From Sphingobacterium siyangense (GTDB taxonomy: Bacteria; Bacteroidota; Bacteroidia; Sphingobacteriales; Sphingobacteriaceae): a DNA stretch of 64,000 bases. Shown here piece after piece: positions 34,052 to 42,295 of the stretch. Within the stretch, counting starts at the first letter, position 1; each line of letters opens with the position of its first letter. The notes below the pieces were generated by a model that made no database searches, had not been told where the DNA came from, and saw nothing but the letters and a program-made list of their open reading frames with translations. The DNA is taken from positions 62,001 to 126,000 of the forward strand of contig NZ_VLKR01000018.1 of assembly GCF_007830445.1 (NCBI RefSeq), in the 5' to 3' direction. The translations under genes and the position numbers were made by a program.

Positions 34052-34129
34052 CAGTGCTTGTTCAGTGCTCGTTCAGTGATTGCTCAGTGATAGTTCAGTA
34101 TAGACTGAATAATCACTGAGCAATCACTG
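34052..34129. repeat. Array of 11-bp phased repeats with a 26-bp inverted repeat (locus B)
   Basis: Five consecutive 11-mers start with CAGTG or CAGTA at 34052, 34063, 34074, 34085 and 34096 (CAGTGCTTGTT, CAGTGCTCGTT, CAGTGATTGCT, CAGTGATAGTT, then CAGTATAGACT). The last two and a half units (34074-34099) are repeated in inverted form at 34104-34129 with 24 of 26 matches and a 4-nt centre. No T-run follows. It lies in the 414-nt spacer between tRNA-Lys and the fucosidase, which holds no other recognised feature. Same architecture as 21188-21264, different sequence. Confidence 0.8.
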
Positions 34130-34247
34130 TCTAAAAATTGATTGAAAATTGTTATTAGGTATAAGTTGGTATGCGAGACTTAGAGGAAATTAAACCGAGA
34201 TAGATTTAAACAAAGGAACGACAGATGCTCACCGATCTCAATACAAA

Positions 34248-36146
34248 TTATTCGGGCAGTAATATGACTTCCAAAAACTTCACCATTTCGCCCCCCGCTA
34301 TAGTATGGGCACGTAATTCAATCACTTGCTTGCCCTTTGGTAATAGCACCGTACCCAATTCAAGTTGATTGTCATGCAAACTGACAGCAGACGACGGATC
34401 TATTGTAAAATCCGTATTCTTCCCCCCTAAATTTAAGCCGAGCTTCCCTCCCGTACCTGCAACATCTTTCACATACCGGATAGCCACCTTGAAGCGTCCG
34501 CCATTTAACACATTCGTTTCCCATCTCAAACCCTGATTTAAACTAGTCCACCCCGTCACATAGTAGCGATTCCTTTTACCATCTCCAAACTTCATCGGAC
34601 TACCTATCTGTTTTGCATAAAAGGTCAGTAGCCGGTTTTTATTGATATTATGATCCACATACATTAAATCAGGATTTATTGGATTCGTTATCGTATCCTT
34701 CAATTGCACCACCACAACCAGGTCATCCTCCTGAGACGTAATTTGATCTATAGGAATATGCAGTCCATCTTTTTCGGATCTGTATTTTCTGATCGTTTCT
34801 CCCGACAGTAACGAAACAGAATTAACCTTAGCAATCAGTCCGCCGACAATAAGATCATTCCGTAGAGGACGTTCGAAAACGTGTAAATACAGGGTATTTT
34901 TACGCTGTGTAATGACTCCCCAGGGCTGACGAGGTAAACGAGATGGTCCAACAGCAATGACACTTTCACTACTCCCCCGCATCCAGTGACCTAACCTCTT
35001 TAAAATTGCGACGTCAGCACTGTCGATGCTTCCGTCACCTTTTGGGCCAATATTCATTAGAATATTCCCACCCATGGCCCTAGCCTTCGCTAAGAGTTTG
35101 ATAAAATGAGCGGTCGGTTTATGGCTCTTATCGGTCGACGAATAGCCATAAGATTCATTTGTAGTTGGTATGGCCTCCCAATAAGCGCCAGAAGCAACTG
35201 GATAATACTCCTCAGGTCGATCTGCCGTATTCAGATAATCGCCATAATTCTTTTCCTCTGTACGGGCCAATCGACCATTGACTATGATATTCGGATCTGC
35301 TGTTCGAATAGCTTTTAAAATTCTCAGGTTTTCAGATAGCGGCAACTTATGAGGTGTATCAAACCACAACAAATCCGGATGATAGCGCTGAATAAGCTCC
35401 TCAATCTGTGGAATCGCCTTTTGATCCACATAATGCCTGGCCTTTGTCAACCATTCGGGATGTTTGTCAAACCAATTTGTACCACCCAACAATTTATCCC
35501 CACCTGGATTACTGTAATCCCAGTCATTGCCCGGAGCATCCGGATGCTCCCAATCAAAAGCATGCGAGTAATAGAATCCAAACAAAAGCCCATGTTTATG
35601 GCAGGCTACTGCTAATTCCGCCAATGGGTCCCTTTTAAATGCGGTGCTTGACAATGAATAATCACTTGAAAATGCGGAAGGGTACATCGCAAAGCCATCA
35701 TGATGCTTAGCCGTGATGATAAAATATCTCATCCCTGCATTTTTTGCCAACAATACCCATTCCTCTGCATCAAACTTTAAAGGATTAAATCTACGTGCAG
35801 AATCAAGGTATTCAGTACGTGGGATTTTCATCACACGCATCAGATGCTCCGCATAGCCCCCTCCCGGCCTCCCCTTCCAAATATTTCCATATTGAGAATA
35901 AACACCCCAATGAACAAACATCCCAAATGAGGCTACCTTCCATTTTTCTAGGCGTTGTTCACGAGTTAATGCAGCTTGTTTCCACCAACCAGTTTCTGCT
36001 TCAACAATCGCATTTTTATCACGTGCTGTCGCATCATTAAACATATTTGAAGCCTCATTGCCCTCATTTACATTTTTAATCTGTGCGCTCGAAAACAATA
36101 TTCCCGAAGAAAGTATAAAAAGAAAAAAACACTTGATTTTAAACAT
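34248..36146 (-). CDS. Alpha-L-fucosidase (GH29)
   Basis: A 632-residue exported glycosidase. Signal peptide residues 1-21 (ending SSAQ). The catalytic (beta/alpha)8 domain spans about 55-400 with ASFGMFVHWGVYSQ, FIITAKHHDGFAMYPS, GFYYSHAFDWEHPD and PDLLWFDTP, whose Asp263 fits the family nucleophile. A beta-sandwich and a further C-terminal domain (about 500-632) follow. It would remove terminal fucose from glycans in the periplasm or at the surface. No SusCD pair or regulator is adjacent, so it is not part of a visible polysaccharide locus. Confidence 0.92.
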   Translation of the reverse strand: MFKIKCFFLFILSSGILFSSAQIKNVNEGNEASNMFNDATARDKNAIVEAETGWWKQAALTREQRLEKWKVASFGMFVHWGVYSQYGNIWKGRPGGGYAEHLMRVMKIPRTEYLDSARRFNPLKFDAEEWVLLAKNAGMRYFIITAKHHDGFAMYPSAFSSDYSLSSTAFKRDPLAELAVACHKHGLLFGFYYSHAFDWEHPDAPGNDWDYSNPGGDKLLGGTNWFDKHPEWLTKARHYVDQKAIPQIEELIQRYHPDLLWFDTPHKLPLSENLRILKAIRTADPNIIVNGRLARTEEKNYGDYLNTADRPEEYYPVASGAYWEAIPTTNESYGYSSTDKSHKPTAHFIKLLAKARAMGGNILMNIGPKGDGSIDSADVAILKRLGHWMRGSSESVIAVGPSRLPRQPWGVITQRKNTLYLHVFERPLRNDLIVGGLIAKVNSVSLLSGETIRKYRSEKDGLHIPIDQITSQEDDLVVVVQLKDTITNPINPDLMYVDHNINKNRLLTFYAKQIGSPMKFGDGKRNRYYVTGWTSLNQGLRWETNVLNGGRFKVAIRYVKDVAGTGGKLGLNLGGKNTDFTIDPSSAVSLHDNQLELGTVLLPKGKQVIELRAHTIAGGEMVKFLEVILLPE

Positions 36147-36527
36147 AACTTTGGTTTTATGAAGATGGCAAATCCAACCTGAAAGATTTCAGACAGACAC
36201 CCTTTCTAAATTTATTGAATTATCGTTCCTGGCGACCTAATGGAAGGAATATAGGATCGATTTTAACTATAATCAAAAATAATCTAAAACTACATTTTAT
36301 AAGTGTACAATTCGTTCGTTTTAGGGGAAATATTGATCCGAGTCCCAAAAAAGAAAACCTATTCTTTAATAGGATGTTTATATCGTATATACATCTTAAA
36401 ATAAATAAACAGTGATCTAAGCAATAGATTGCTCCATGGTCACCAAAAGATCTTTTAAATATTTTTAACATAATCAGATACAAGCTATCTGTATTTATTG
36501 AATATTTGTCTAAAACTTTAAATTAAT
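36147..36527. other. Divergent spacer fucosidase / SRPBCC gene
   Basis: 381 nt without a recognised gene. Short frames on both strands (36215-36415 and 36220-36483) overlap each other and match no family known to me. A minus-strand TATTTTTG (36274-36281) could be a -7 element for the fucosidase, but it lies 128 nt away. Confidence 0.35.
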
Positions 36528-36980
36528 ATGGAAAAACTAACCGCCAAAGCCAGCATCCAAATTCAGAGACCAATCAACGAAGTTTTTGAGGCTATTGTAG
36601 ATCCTAATAGAATGAATCACTATTTTATAAAATCTTCAACTGGACGTCTAGAGACAGATAAAACGGTAGAATGGACATTTCCAGAATTTCCCGACAGTTT
36701 TCCCGTGACAGGAAAAACCATCAGCCCCAATTCTTATATCTCTTTTGACTGGAGCGGGGGACTTCCCAATCAACTGGTAGAAATCACACTATCCACATTC
36801 GGAGAAAGCGCGACGGTCATAAAGATTACAGAACACGAAATGAACAACGATGCAGATGGAATTCTGATTATGATGCGACAAACAGAAGGTTGGGCCAACT
36901 TTTTAGCGTGTATGAAAGCCTATCTAGAATACGATATCAATCTGAGAACTGGAGCTTTCGATTTTATGTTCCAAAAATAG
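36528..36980 (+). CDS. SRPBCC (AHSA1-like) domain protein
   Basis: A 150-residue START-like protein. The pattern ASIQIQRPINEVFEAIVDPNRMNHYF at the start, VEWTFPEFPD and the C-terminal TEGWANFLACMKAYLEY helix are typical of the AHSA1/polyketide-cyclase-like SRPBCC family. These proteins bind hydrophobic ligands; exact roles are mostly unknown. It begins a same-strand cluster with two DUF1801 proteins and a VOC protein, a combination often seen in bacteria, perhaps for stress or xenobiotic handling. Confidence 0.88.
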   Translation: MEKLTAKASIQIQRPINEVFEAIVDPNRMNHYFIKSSTGRLETDKTVEWTFPEFPDSFPVTGKTISPNSYISFDWSGGLPNQLVEITLSTFGESATVIKITEHEMNNDADGILIMMRQTEGWANFLACMKAYLEYDINLRTGAFDFMFQK

Positions 36981-37088
36981 TGCTATCTAAAAATAGCTGC
37001 TCATCGAATTACTTCAAACACAATATATTCAATTAAAGATATTCAATTAAAGTTATCCGAATATCCGGCAAAAGACTTCAACTAATAC

Positions 37089-37517
37089 ATGGCAAAAAAT
37101 AAAACGGCATATACCGAAGCATCTGTCCAAGACTTTATAAAAACAGTTGACGACCCACAAAAACAAATCGATAGTGCAACACTGATACAACTTATGGAAA
37201 CCACAACGGGTGAGCCGGCTAAAATGTACGGACCAACTATCATCGGATTTGGAAACTATCATTATACCTATGCAAGTGGGCATGAAGGCTATGCTCCTTT
37301 GATCGGATTTAGTCCCCGAAAATCAGCAATCTCCCTTTATGTATTTACCGGTGCCGATGAGCACCGACATTTGGTCGATCAGCTAGGGAAATTCAAAATA
37401 GGCAAAGCTTGCATATACATCAAGAAATTAAGCGACATCAATATAGAGATACTCCATCAGCTTATGTCCGAAACGATACAGTTTATTGAGAATAAGTATA
37501 CGAGAATCAAAGAATAG
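37089..37517 (+). CDS. DUF1801 domain protein
   Basis: A 142-residue protein of the DUF1801/YdhG-like fold: SVQDFIKTVDDPQKQIDSATLIQLMETTTGEPAKMYGPTI is represented by its D..LI.LM....GEPAKM core, then GFGNYHYTY and IGFSPRKSAISLYVF. No catalytic residues are recognised. Eight nt separate it from the next gene, which also contains DUF1801 domains. Confidence 0.85.
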   Translation: MAKNKTAYTEASVQDFIKTVDDPQKQIDSATLIQLMETTTGEPAKMYGPTIIGFGNYHYTYASGHEGYAPLIGFSPRKSAISLYVFTGADEHRHLVDQLGKFKIGKACIYIKKLSDINIEILHQLMSETIQFIENKYTRIKE

Positions 37518-37525
37518 CACAAATT

Positions 37526-38455
37526 ATGGCAACGAGCATCGCAACAATAGACGAATATATCAATCAATTTGAAGAGGAAAAAAAAGAATATCTGATCAAG
37601 GTGAGACAGCTTATTGCTGGCCTAGTCCCTCCTTCTGCAGATGAAACGATCTCCTATCAAATGCCGACCTTCAGATACAAGGGTAATATCATCCATTTTG
37701 CGATGAACAAAAACCATTTGGGCCTCTATCCAGGACCAGCTGCTATTGCGCACTTCGCTACAGAACTCAAAAATTTTAAAACCACAAAAGGTGCGATACA
37801 AATCCCTTTAGATCAACCGATTCCAATACCAATAATTACCGATATTGTCAATTTTAATATTGATAAGCTTAAAGACAAACAAGGCCCTAATTGGTACCAA
37901 AGCCGAGGGAACTGGCAGGAGGCCGAAGAACTCATGCAGCAAATCATCCTGCGAACTTCCTTAAAAAAGGAATTCAAATGGGGGAGTTACATCTATACTC
38001 ATAAAGGAAAAAATGTCATCGGTTGGGGCGGCTTTAAAAATTTCTTTTCCCTTTGGTTTTATAATGGTGTATTCTTAGCCGATCCGGATAAACATCTCAT
38101 CAGTGCCTCCGAAGGAAAAACGAAAGCATTACGACAATGGCGCTTTGAAAACGTTATGGATATGGATGTCGAAAAAATAGCCGCCTATATCCAAGAATCC
38201 ATCCAAACCATTGACGAGGGAAAAGAGCTCAAACCAACGAAATCTCCAACGAAGCCCCCCACTGGTCTATTATTAGAAGCGCTACAGGCAGATCCGACCT
38301 TCGAGGAAAGTTTCCGGGCTTTAACACCAGGAAAACAGAAAGAATACATCGAGTACATCGATGAGGCCAAGCAAGAAAAAACGAAACAATCCCGTCTTGA
38401 AAAAATTAAGCCGTTGGTCCTCGCTAAAAAGGGCTTAAACGACAAATACAAATAG
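37526..38455 (+). CDS. Tandem DUF1801 protein with C-terminal YdeI/OmdA-like domain
   Basis: A 309-residue protein with three parts: a YdhG-type DUF1801 domain (about 5-115; ISYQMPTFRYKGNIIHFAMNKNHLGLYPG), a second DUF1801-like domain (about 140-215; KKEFKWGSYIYTHKGKNVIG, SLWFYNGVFL) and a helical YdeI/OmdA-type tail (about 248-309; FRALTPGKQKEYIEYIDEAKQ). YdeI/OmdA proteins have been linked to protection against antimicrobial peptides and bacteriocins in other bacteria; extension to this fusion is inference. The proline-rich linker PTKSPTKPPTG marks the last junction. Confidence 0.82.
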   Translation: MATSIATIDEYINQFEEEKKEYLIKVRQLIAGLVPPSADETISYQMPTFRYKGNIIHFAMNKNHLGLYPGPAAIAHFATELKNFKTTKGAIQIPLDQPIPIPIITDIVNFNIDKLKDKQGPNWYQSRGNWQEAEELMQQIILRTSLKKEFKWGSYIYTHKGKNVIGWGGFKNFFSLWFYNGVFLADPDKHLISASEGKTKALRQWRFENVMDMDVEKIAAYIQESIQTIDEGKELKPTKSPTKPPTGLLLEALQADPTFEESFRALTPGKQKEYIEYIDEAKQEKTKQSRLEKIKPLVLAKKGLNDKYK

Positions 38456-38478
38456 GTGAATGCTAAAACAAAAAGAAA

Positions 38479-39303
38479 ATGATGAATAATTCAATTATCC
38501 CATCCATTTGGTTCGATCAAAACGCGCAGGAAGCTTTTGATCTTTACTGTCGCATCTTCCCCGAAAGCCATATTAGTAATAGCTCTCCCATCGTTATTGA
38601 AGCTGTCCTAAACGGTGTAAAATTTATTGGAATAAATGGAGGTCCCATATTCAAACCCAACCCCTCCATATCATTTATGGCCATTTGCGAAAGCAAAGAG
38701 GAAATTGATCGTATCTGGAATTCACTTTCTGTGGGCGGCAATACCTTAATGCCACTAAACTCCTACCCTTGGAGCCCTTACTACGGCTGGCTGGCCGACA
38801 AGTTTGGTGTCAATTGGCAATTATACCTCGGTAAACTAAGCGACACCAACCAACAGGCAATTGTACCAACCTTAATGTATTGCGGAGAGCAACAGGGAAA
38901 TTGTGAACAGGCTTTAGCATTTTATGCAGAATTATTTCATGATTTTCGAAGCAATGGGATCATGAAATACACAGCAGGTGAATATATCGGATCAATCCAA
39001 CATACCCAATTTTTAGTCCGGGATTTTACGCTCATGGCAATGGATAGCGGAGTTCCTCAAACTTTCACGTTTAACGAAGGTATTTCACTCACCATCCTCT
39101 GTAAAGATCAGCAGGAAATTGATTATTTCTGGAATAATATCACGAAAAAAGGTAAAGAGAGCATGTGTGGCTGGTGTAAAGACGAATTCGGCGTAAGCTG
39201 GCAGATCGTACCCGAACAAATTGCAACATTACTACAGCGACCGGAGGCGAATGAAGCGCTCATGAAAATGAAAAAAATCATTATCGAGGAGCTCATAGGA
39301 TAA
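38479..39303 (+). CDS. Tandem VOC/PhnB-like domain protein
   Basis: A 274-residue protein with two copies of the 3-demethylubiquinone-methyltransferase-like (PhnB) VOC domain. First copy: SIWFDQNAQEAFDLYCRIFP to LADKFGVNWQLYL; second: PTLMYCGEQQGNCEQALAFY to CKDEFGVSWQIVP. Each repeats the (G/D)xFGVxWQ end. Metal ligands are not obvious, as in many PhnB-like proteins. No function can be given. A start two codons later in the sequence (38482) is equally possible. Confidence 0.88.
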   Translation: MMNNSIIPSIWFDQNAQEAFDLYCRIFPESHISNSSPIVIEAVLNGVKFIGINGGPIFKPNPSISFMAICESKEEIDRIWNSLSVGGNTLMPLNSYPWSPYYGWLADKFGVNWQLYLGKLSDTNQQAIVPTLMYCGEQQGNCEQALAFYAELFHDFRSNGIMKYTAGEYIGSIQHTQFLVRDFTLMAMDSGVPQTFTFNEGISLTILCKDQQEIDYFWNNITKKGKESMCGWCKDEFGVSWQIVPEQIATLLQRPEANEALMKMKKIIIEELIG

Positions 39304-39355
39304 TTTCAAGAGGAACCTCAAGCTGAGGATAAGAGCTATGTAAAATAGTATTAAG

Positions 39356-39380
39356 AAAAGGGGATAAATAATCCCCTTTT
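39356..39380. terminator. Bidirectional terminator
   Basis: AAAAGGGGAT pairs with ATCCCCTTTT around a 5-nt loop, between the convergent VOC and sufE genes; it touches the sufE stop codon. Confidence 0.8.
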
Positions 39381-39798
39381 AAGCTTTCACTTGCAAGGCC
39401 AATGCGTACAATTTCATCTGTTTAATCATGGATAGCAAGCCATTTGCCCTTGTCGGTGACAAATGTTCTTTTAACCCTATTTTATCTACAAAATATAAAT
39501 CGGCATCAACGATCTCCTTGGCGCTATGTCCAGATAGCACTTTGACCATTAAGCTCACCAAGCCTTTTGTGATAATCGCATCGCTATCTGCCGTAAAATA
39601 CACTTTTCCATCTTTTATTTCCGGGAAAAGCCATACTTTGGACTGACATCCTTTGATGATATATTCATCTGTTTTGTATTGTTCATCAATTAGAGGCACT
39701 TCTTTTCCCAGCTGGATGATGTACTCATATTTTTCCATCCAATCCGTAAAGAAAGCAAAATCCTCAATTAATTCATCCTGTATTTCATTAATGGTCAT
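39379..39798 (-). CDS. sufE: Cysteine desulfuration protein SufE
   Basis: A 139-residue protein; Cys51 in YIIKGCQSKVWL is the sulfur acceptor. SufE takes persulfide sulfur from SufS and stimulates it, passing sulfur to the iron-sulfur scaffold. Fold signatures ADSDAIITKGLVSLMVKVLSG and LSPTRANGL are intact. It lies 12 nt after sufS on the same strand, so both form a two-gene operon. The SufBCD scaffold genes are not in this window. Confidence 0.95.
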   Translation of the reverse strand: MTINEIQDELIEDFAFFTDWMEKYEYIIQLGKEVPLIDEQYKTDEYIIKGCQSKVWLFPEIKDGKVYFTADSDAIITKGLVSLMVKVLSGHSAKEIVDADLYFVDKIGLKEHLSPTRANGLLSMIKQMKLYALALQVKA

Positions 39799-39810
39799 AC
39801 CTATTTTTTA

Positions 39811-41034
39811 TTAAACCAACATATTGACCGCGCGTTGGATACCAGCGACCAAAATATCTATTTCCTCTTTTGTATTATATACGGCTAAAGAAGCACGAAT
39901 AGTTCCCGGGATGCCAAACCTATCCATGACAGGTTGGGCACAATGGTGGCCTGTACGCACAGCGATTCCTAATTTATCCAAGATCACACCAACGTCATAA
40001 GGATGCGTGCCGTCGATTACAAATGAAATAACGGAACATTTCTTCTCGGCCGTTCCAAAAAACCGCATACCTGGAATTTCAGCCAACTTCTCCGTAGCGT
40101 ACTGCAACAAATCGTGCTCGTAGGCCTCGATATTTTCCAGACCTATTGAATTGATATAATCGATAGCCTCGTTCAGACAGATACCGGCCTCAATATTGGG
40201 CGTACCCGCCTCAAATTTAAAGGGCAGTTCGTTATAGGTCGTTTTTTCAAAAGTAACCTCTTTAATCATATCTCCACCACCTTGATAAGGCGGCATCGCG
40301 TTCAATAAGTCCTCTTTACCGTATAACACCCCAACTCCAGTAGGGCCGTACATTTTATGCCCGGAGAATACCAGAAAATCTACATCAAGCTTTTGAACAT
40401 CAATCTGTATATGTTGAACCGCTTGTGCAGCATCAACTAATACAACTGCACCATGTCGGTGAGCAATTGAAATCATCTCGCTCACAGGATTGATTGTCCC
40501 GAGGGAGTTTGAAACATAGGTTACAGCAACTAATTTGGTTTTCTCATTAAACAAATTGCTATAGGCATCCATATCGAGCTCACCTTTATCATTCATCGGA
40601 ATAACCCGAATTTTACAGCCCTTTTCATCACAAAGCATCTGCCAAGGCACAATATTAGAATGGTGTTCCATCGCTGAGATAATAATCTCATCACCTTCGT
40701 GGATAAAAGCTCTGCCATAACAAGTTGCAATCAGATTTATTCCATCTGTTGTTCCTTTGGTGATAATGATTTCCTTATCTTCAGCAGCATTGATGAAAGC
40801 CTGAACTTTTTTCCGAGTCACCTCAAAAGCGTCCGTCGATATCTGACTAAGATAATGTACGCCCCGATGCACATTACTATTCATATCTGTATAATAATGT
40901 ACAATCGAATTGATAACAGAACTCGGCTTCTGTGTTGTCGCGCCGTTATCCAAATAAACCAATGGTTTACCATTGACCTCTCTCTTCAGAATCGGAAAAT
41001 CGGCACGTATTTTATCTATATTAAATTTTTCCAA
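39811..41034 (-). CDS. sufS: Cysteine desulfurase SufS
   Basis: A 407-residue class V PLP enzyme that takes sulfur from cysteine for iron-sulfur clusters. Lys227 in VFSGHKMYGPTG binds PLP; Cys365 in RTGHHCAQPVMDRFG carries the persulfide; YLDNGATTQKP is the usual start. Type II (SufS) features include the short active-site loop. It works with SufE, encoded next in the operon. Confidence 0.96.
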   Translation of the reverse strand: MEKFNIDKIRADFPILKREVNGKPLVYLDNGATTQKPSSVINSIVHYYTDMNSNVHRGVHYLSQISTDAFEVTRKKVQAFINAAEDKEIIITKGTTDGINLIATCYGRAFIHEGDEIIISAMEHHSNIVPWQMLCDEKGCKIRVIPMNDKGELDMDAYSNLFNEKTKLVAVTYVSNSLGTINPVSEMISIAHRHGAVVLVDAAQAVQHIQIDVQKLDVDFLVFSGHKMYGPTGVGVLYGKEDLLNAMPPYQGGGDMIKEVTFEKTTYNELPFKFEAGTPNIEAGICLNEAIDYINSIGLENIEAYEHDLLQYATEKLAEIPGMRFFGTAEKKCSVISFVIDGTHPYDVGVILDKLGIAVRTGHHCAQPVMDRFGIPGTIRASLAVYNTKEEIDILVAGIQRAVNMLV

Positions 41035-41054
41035 CGTCGTCTAAATAATTTATA

Positions 41055-41062
41055 CAAAGTTA
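41055..41062 (-). promoter_or_regulatory. Putative -7 promoter element of sufS-sufE
   Basis: On the minus strand TAACTTTG, 20 nt before the sufS start. The -33 box is weak. Confidence 0.4.
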
Positions 41063-41209
41063 ATAGTATTTTATCGAATACAGGCTGACCAATCTGTTTT
41101 TTATGTCATTATCAATGTCGGTTTTCCAAGGTATCCTCAGCCAAAAAAGTAATTTTTGGCATTTTAAACAATTATAGTTCGCTTTTATAATTTATTGATG
41201 CTATTTAGT

Positions 41210-41217
41210 TACCTTTG
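41210..41217 (+). promoter_or_regulatory. Putative -7 promoter element of the desaturase gene
   Basis: TACCTTTG lies within the longer frame that starts at 41195, so the mRNA would start after that ATG. This supports translation from 41225. Confidence 0.45.
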
Positions 41218-41224
41218 TAATGAT

Positions 41225-42217
41225 ATGCAAGAATTACCTCTAAATTTACCAGAAGGCTCACGTAAAGAAGTGATGGCCTATTTGGAACCGTTCATGCTCA
41301 ATGAGATGAGCGAATACCTGAAGCCTGTTGAAGACATGTGGCAACCTGCCGATTTTCTTCCAGATTCTTCCAGGGACACTTTTTTTGAGGAAGTAAAAGA
41401 GTTGCAGGAAAGTGCAAAAGAACTCTCTTATGATTTAGTCGCAGTATTAGTTGGTGACACCATCACCGAAGAGGCCCTTCCAACGTACGAATCATGGTTG
41501 ACCATGGTAGAAGATGTTGACAAAAACGAACAGGGTGGATGGATGAAATGGGTACGCGCTTGGACAGCTGAAGAAAACCGCCACGGTGACCTGTTGAACA
41601 AATACCTTTATTTGTCAGGCAGAATAGACATGCGCCAATTTGAAATGTCTACACAATATCTTATTCAAGACGGTTTTGATATCGGTACTGGTGCAGACCC
41701 TTACCGGAATTTTATTTATACTTCATTTCAGGAATTGGCAACCAACGTTTCCCACCGTCGTGTATCTGGGCTTTCTAAAAAAAGCGGAGATAAACTTTTG
41801 GCAAAAATGTGTGGTGTCATCGCATCTGATGAAGCACGCCATGCCAAAGCCTATATGTCTTTTATTTCAAAAGCAATCACAGTAGACCCGAGTGAAGTCA
41901 TGATTGCATTTGAGGATATGATGCGTAAAAAAATCGTTATGCCAGCCCAGTTCTTAAGAGAAGCAGGCGAGCCCCAAGGAGAAGCATTTGCACATTTCTC
42001 GGACGCGGCCCAACGATTGGGAGTATATACTGCTTTGGACTACGTGGATATCTTGAAAGAGCTGAATAGTGAGTGGAAAATAGATCAAGTTACTGGCCTG
42101 AATGATAAAGGTGAGAAAGCGAGAGATTATCTACTAAAACTACCCGATCGTTTGGCTAGACTGGCTGATCGGATGAAGGTTCCAGAAAAAGATTATAAAT
42201 TCAAATGGATTTATTGA
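41225..42217 (+). CDS. Acyl-ACP desaturase
   Basis: A 330-residue soluble di-iron desaturase (start MQELPLNLPEG at 41225; a frame ten codons longer is disfavoured by the promoter position). The two iron motifs are EENRH (residues 116-120) and DEARH (202-206), as in plant-type stearoyl-ACP desaturases. It inserts a double bond into acyl-ACP and so adjusts membrane fluidity. Such enzymes occur in several Bacteroidota and actinobacteria. The gene is monocistronic, ending at a strong terminator. Confidence 0.92.
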   Translation: MQELPLNLPEGSRKEVMAYLEPFMLNEMSEYLKPVEDMWQPADFLPDSSRDTFFEEVKELQESAKELSYDLVAVLVGDTITEEALPTYESWLTMVEDVDKNEQGGWMKWVRAWTAEENRHGDLLNKYLYLSGRIDMRQFEMSTQYLIQDGFDIGTGADPYRNFIYTSFQELATNVSHRRVSGLSKKSGDKLLAKMCGVIASDEARHAKAYMSFISKAITVDPSEVMIAFEDMMRKKIVMPAQFLREAGEPQGEAFAHFSDAAQRLGVYTALDYVDILKELNSEWKIDQVTGLNDKGEKARDYLLKLPDRLARLADRMKVPEKDYKFKWIY

Positions 42218-42220
42218 TAT

Positions 42221-42254
42221 AAAAAAAGCTTGATTATTAAATCAAGCTTTTTTT
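42221..42254. terminator. Bidirectional terminator
   Basis: AAAAAAAGCTTGATT pairs with AATCAAGCTTTTTTT around a 4-nt loop, between the convergent desaturase and POT transporter genes. Confidence 0.9.
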
Positions 42255-42295
42255 ATATTGAAAGAATAACTTTACTGTGTCAAAATTATTACCGC

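Noticed and set aside
34052..34129. Rho-independent terminator for the fucosidase gene
   Set aside because: No U-run on either strand, and the preceding direct phased units are not explained by a terminator.
36215..36483. Short frames on both strands between fucosidase and SRPBCC gene
   Set aside because: They overlap on opposite strands, lack promoter or start signals and resemble no family.
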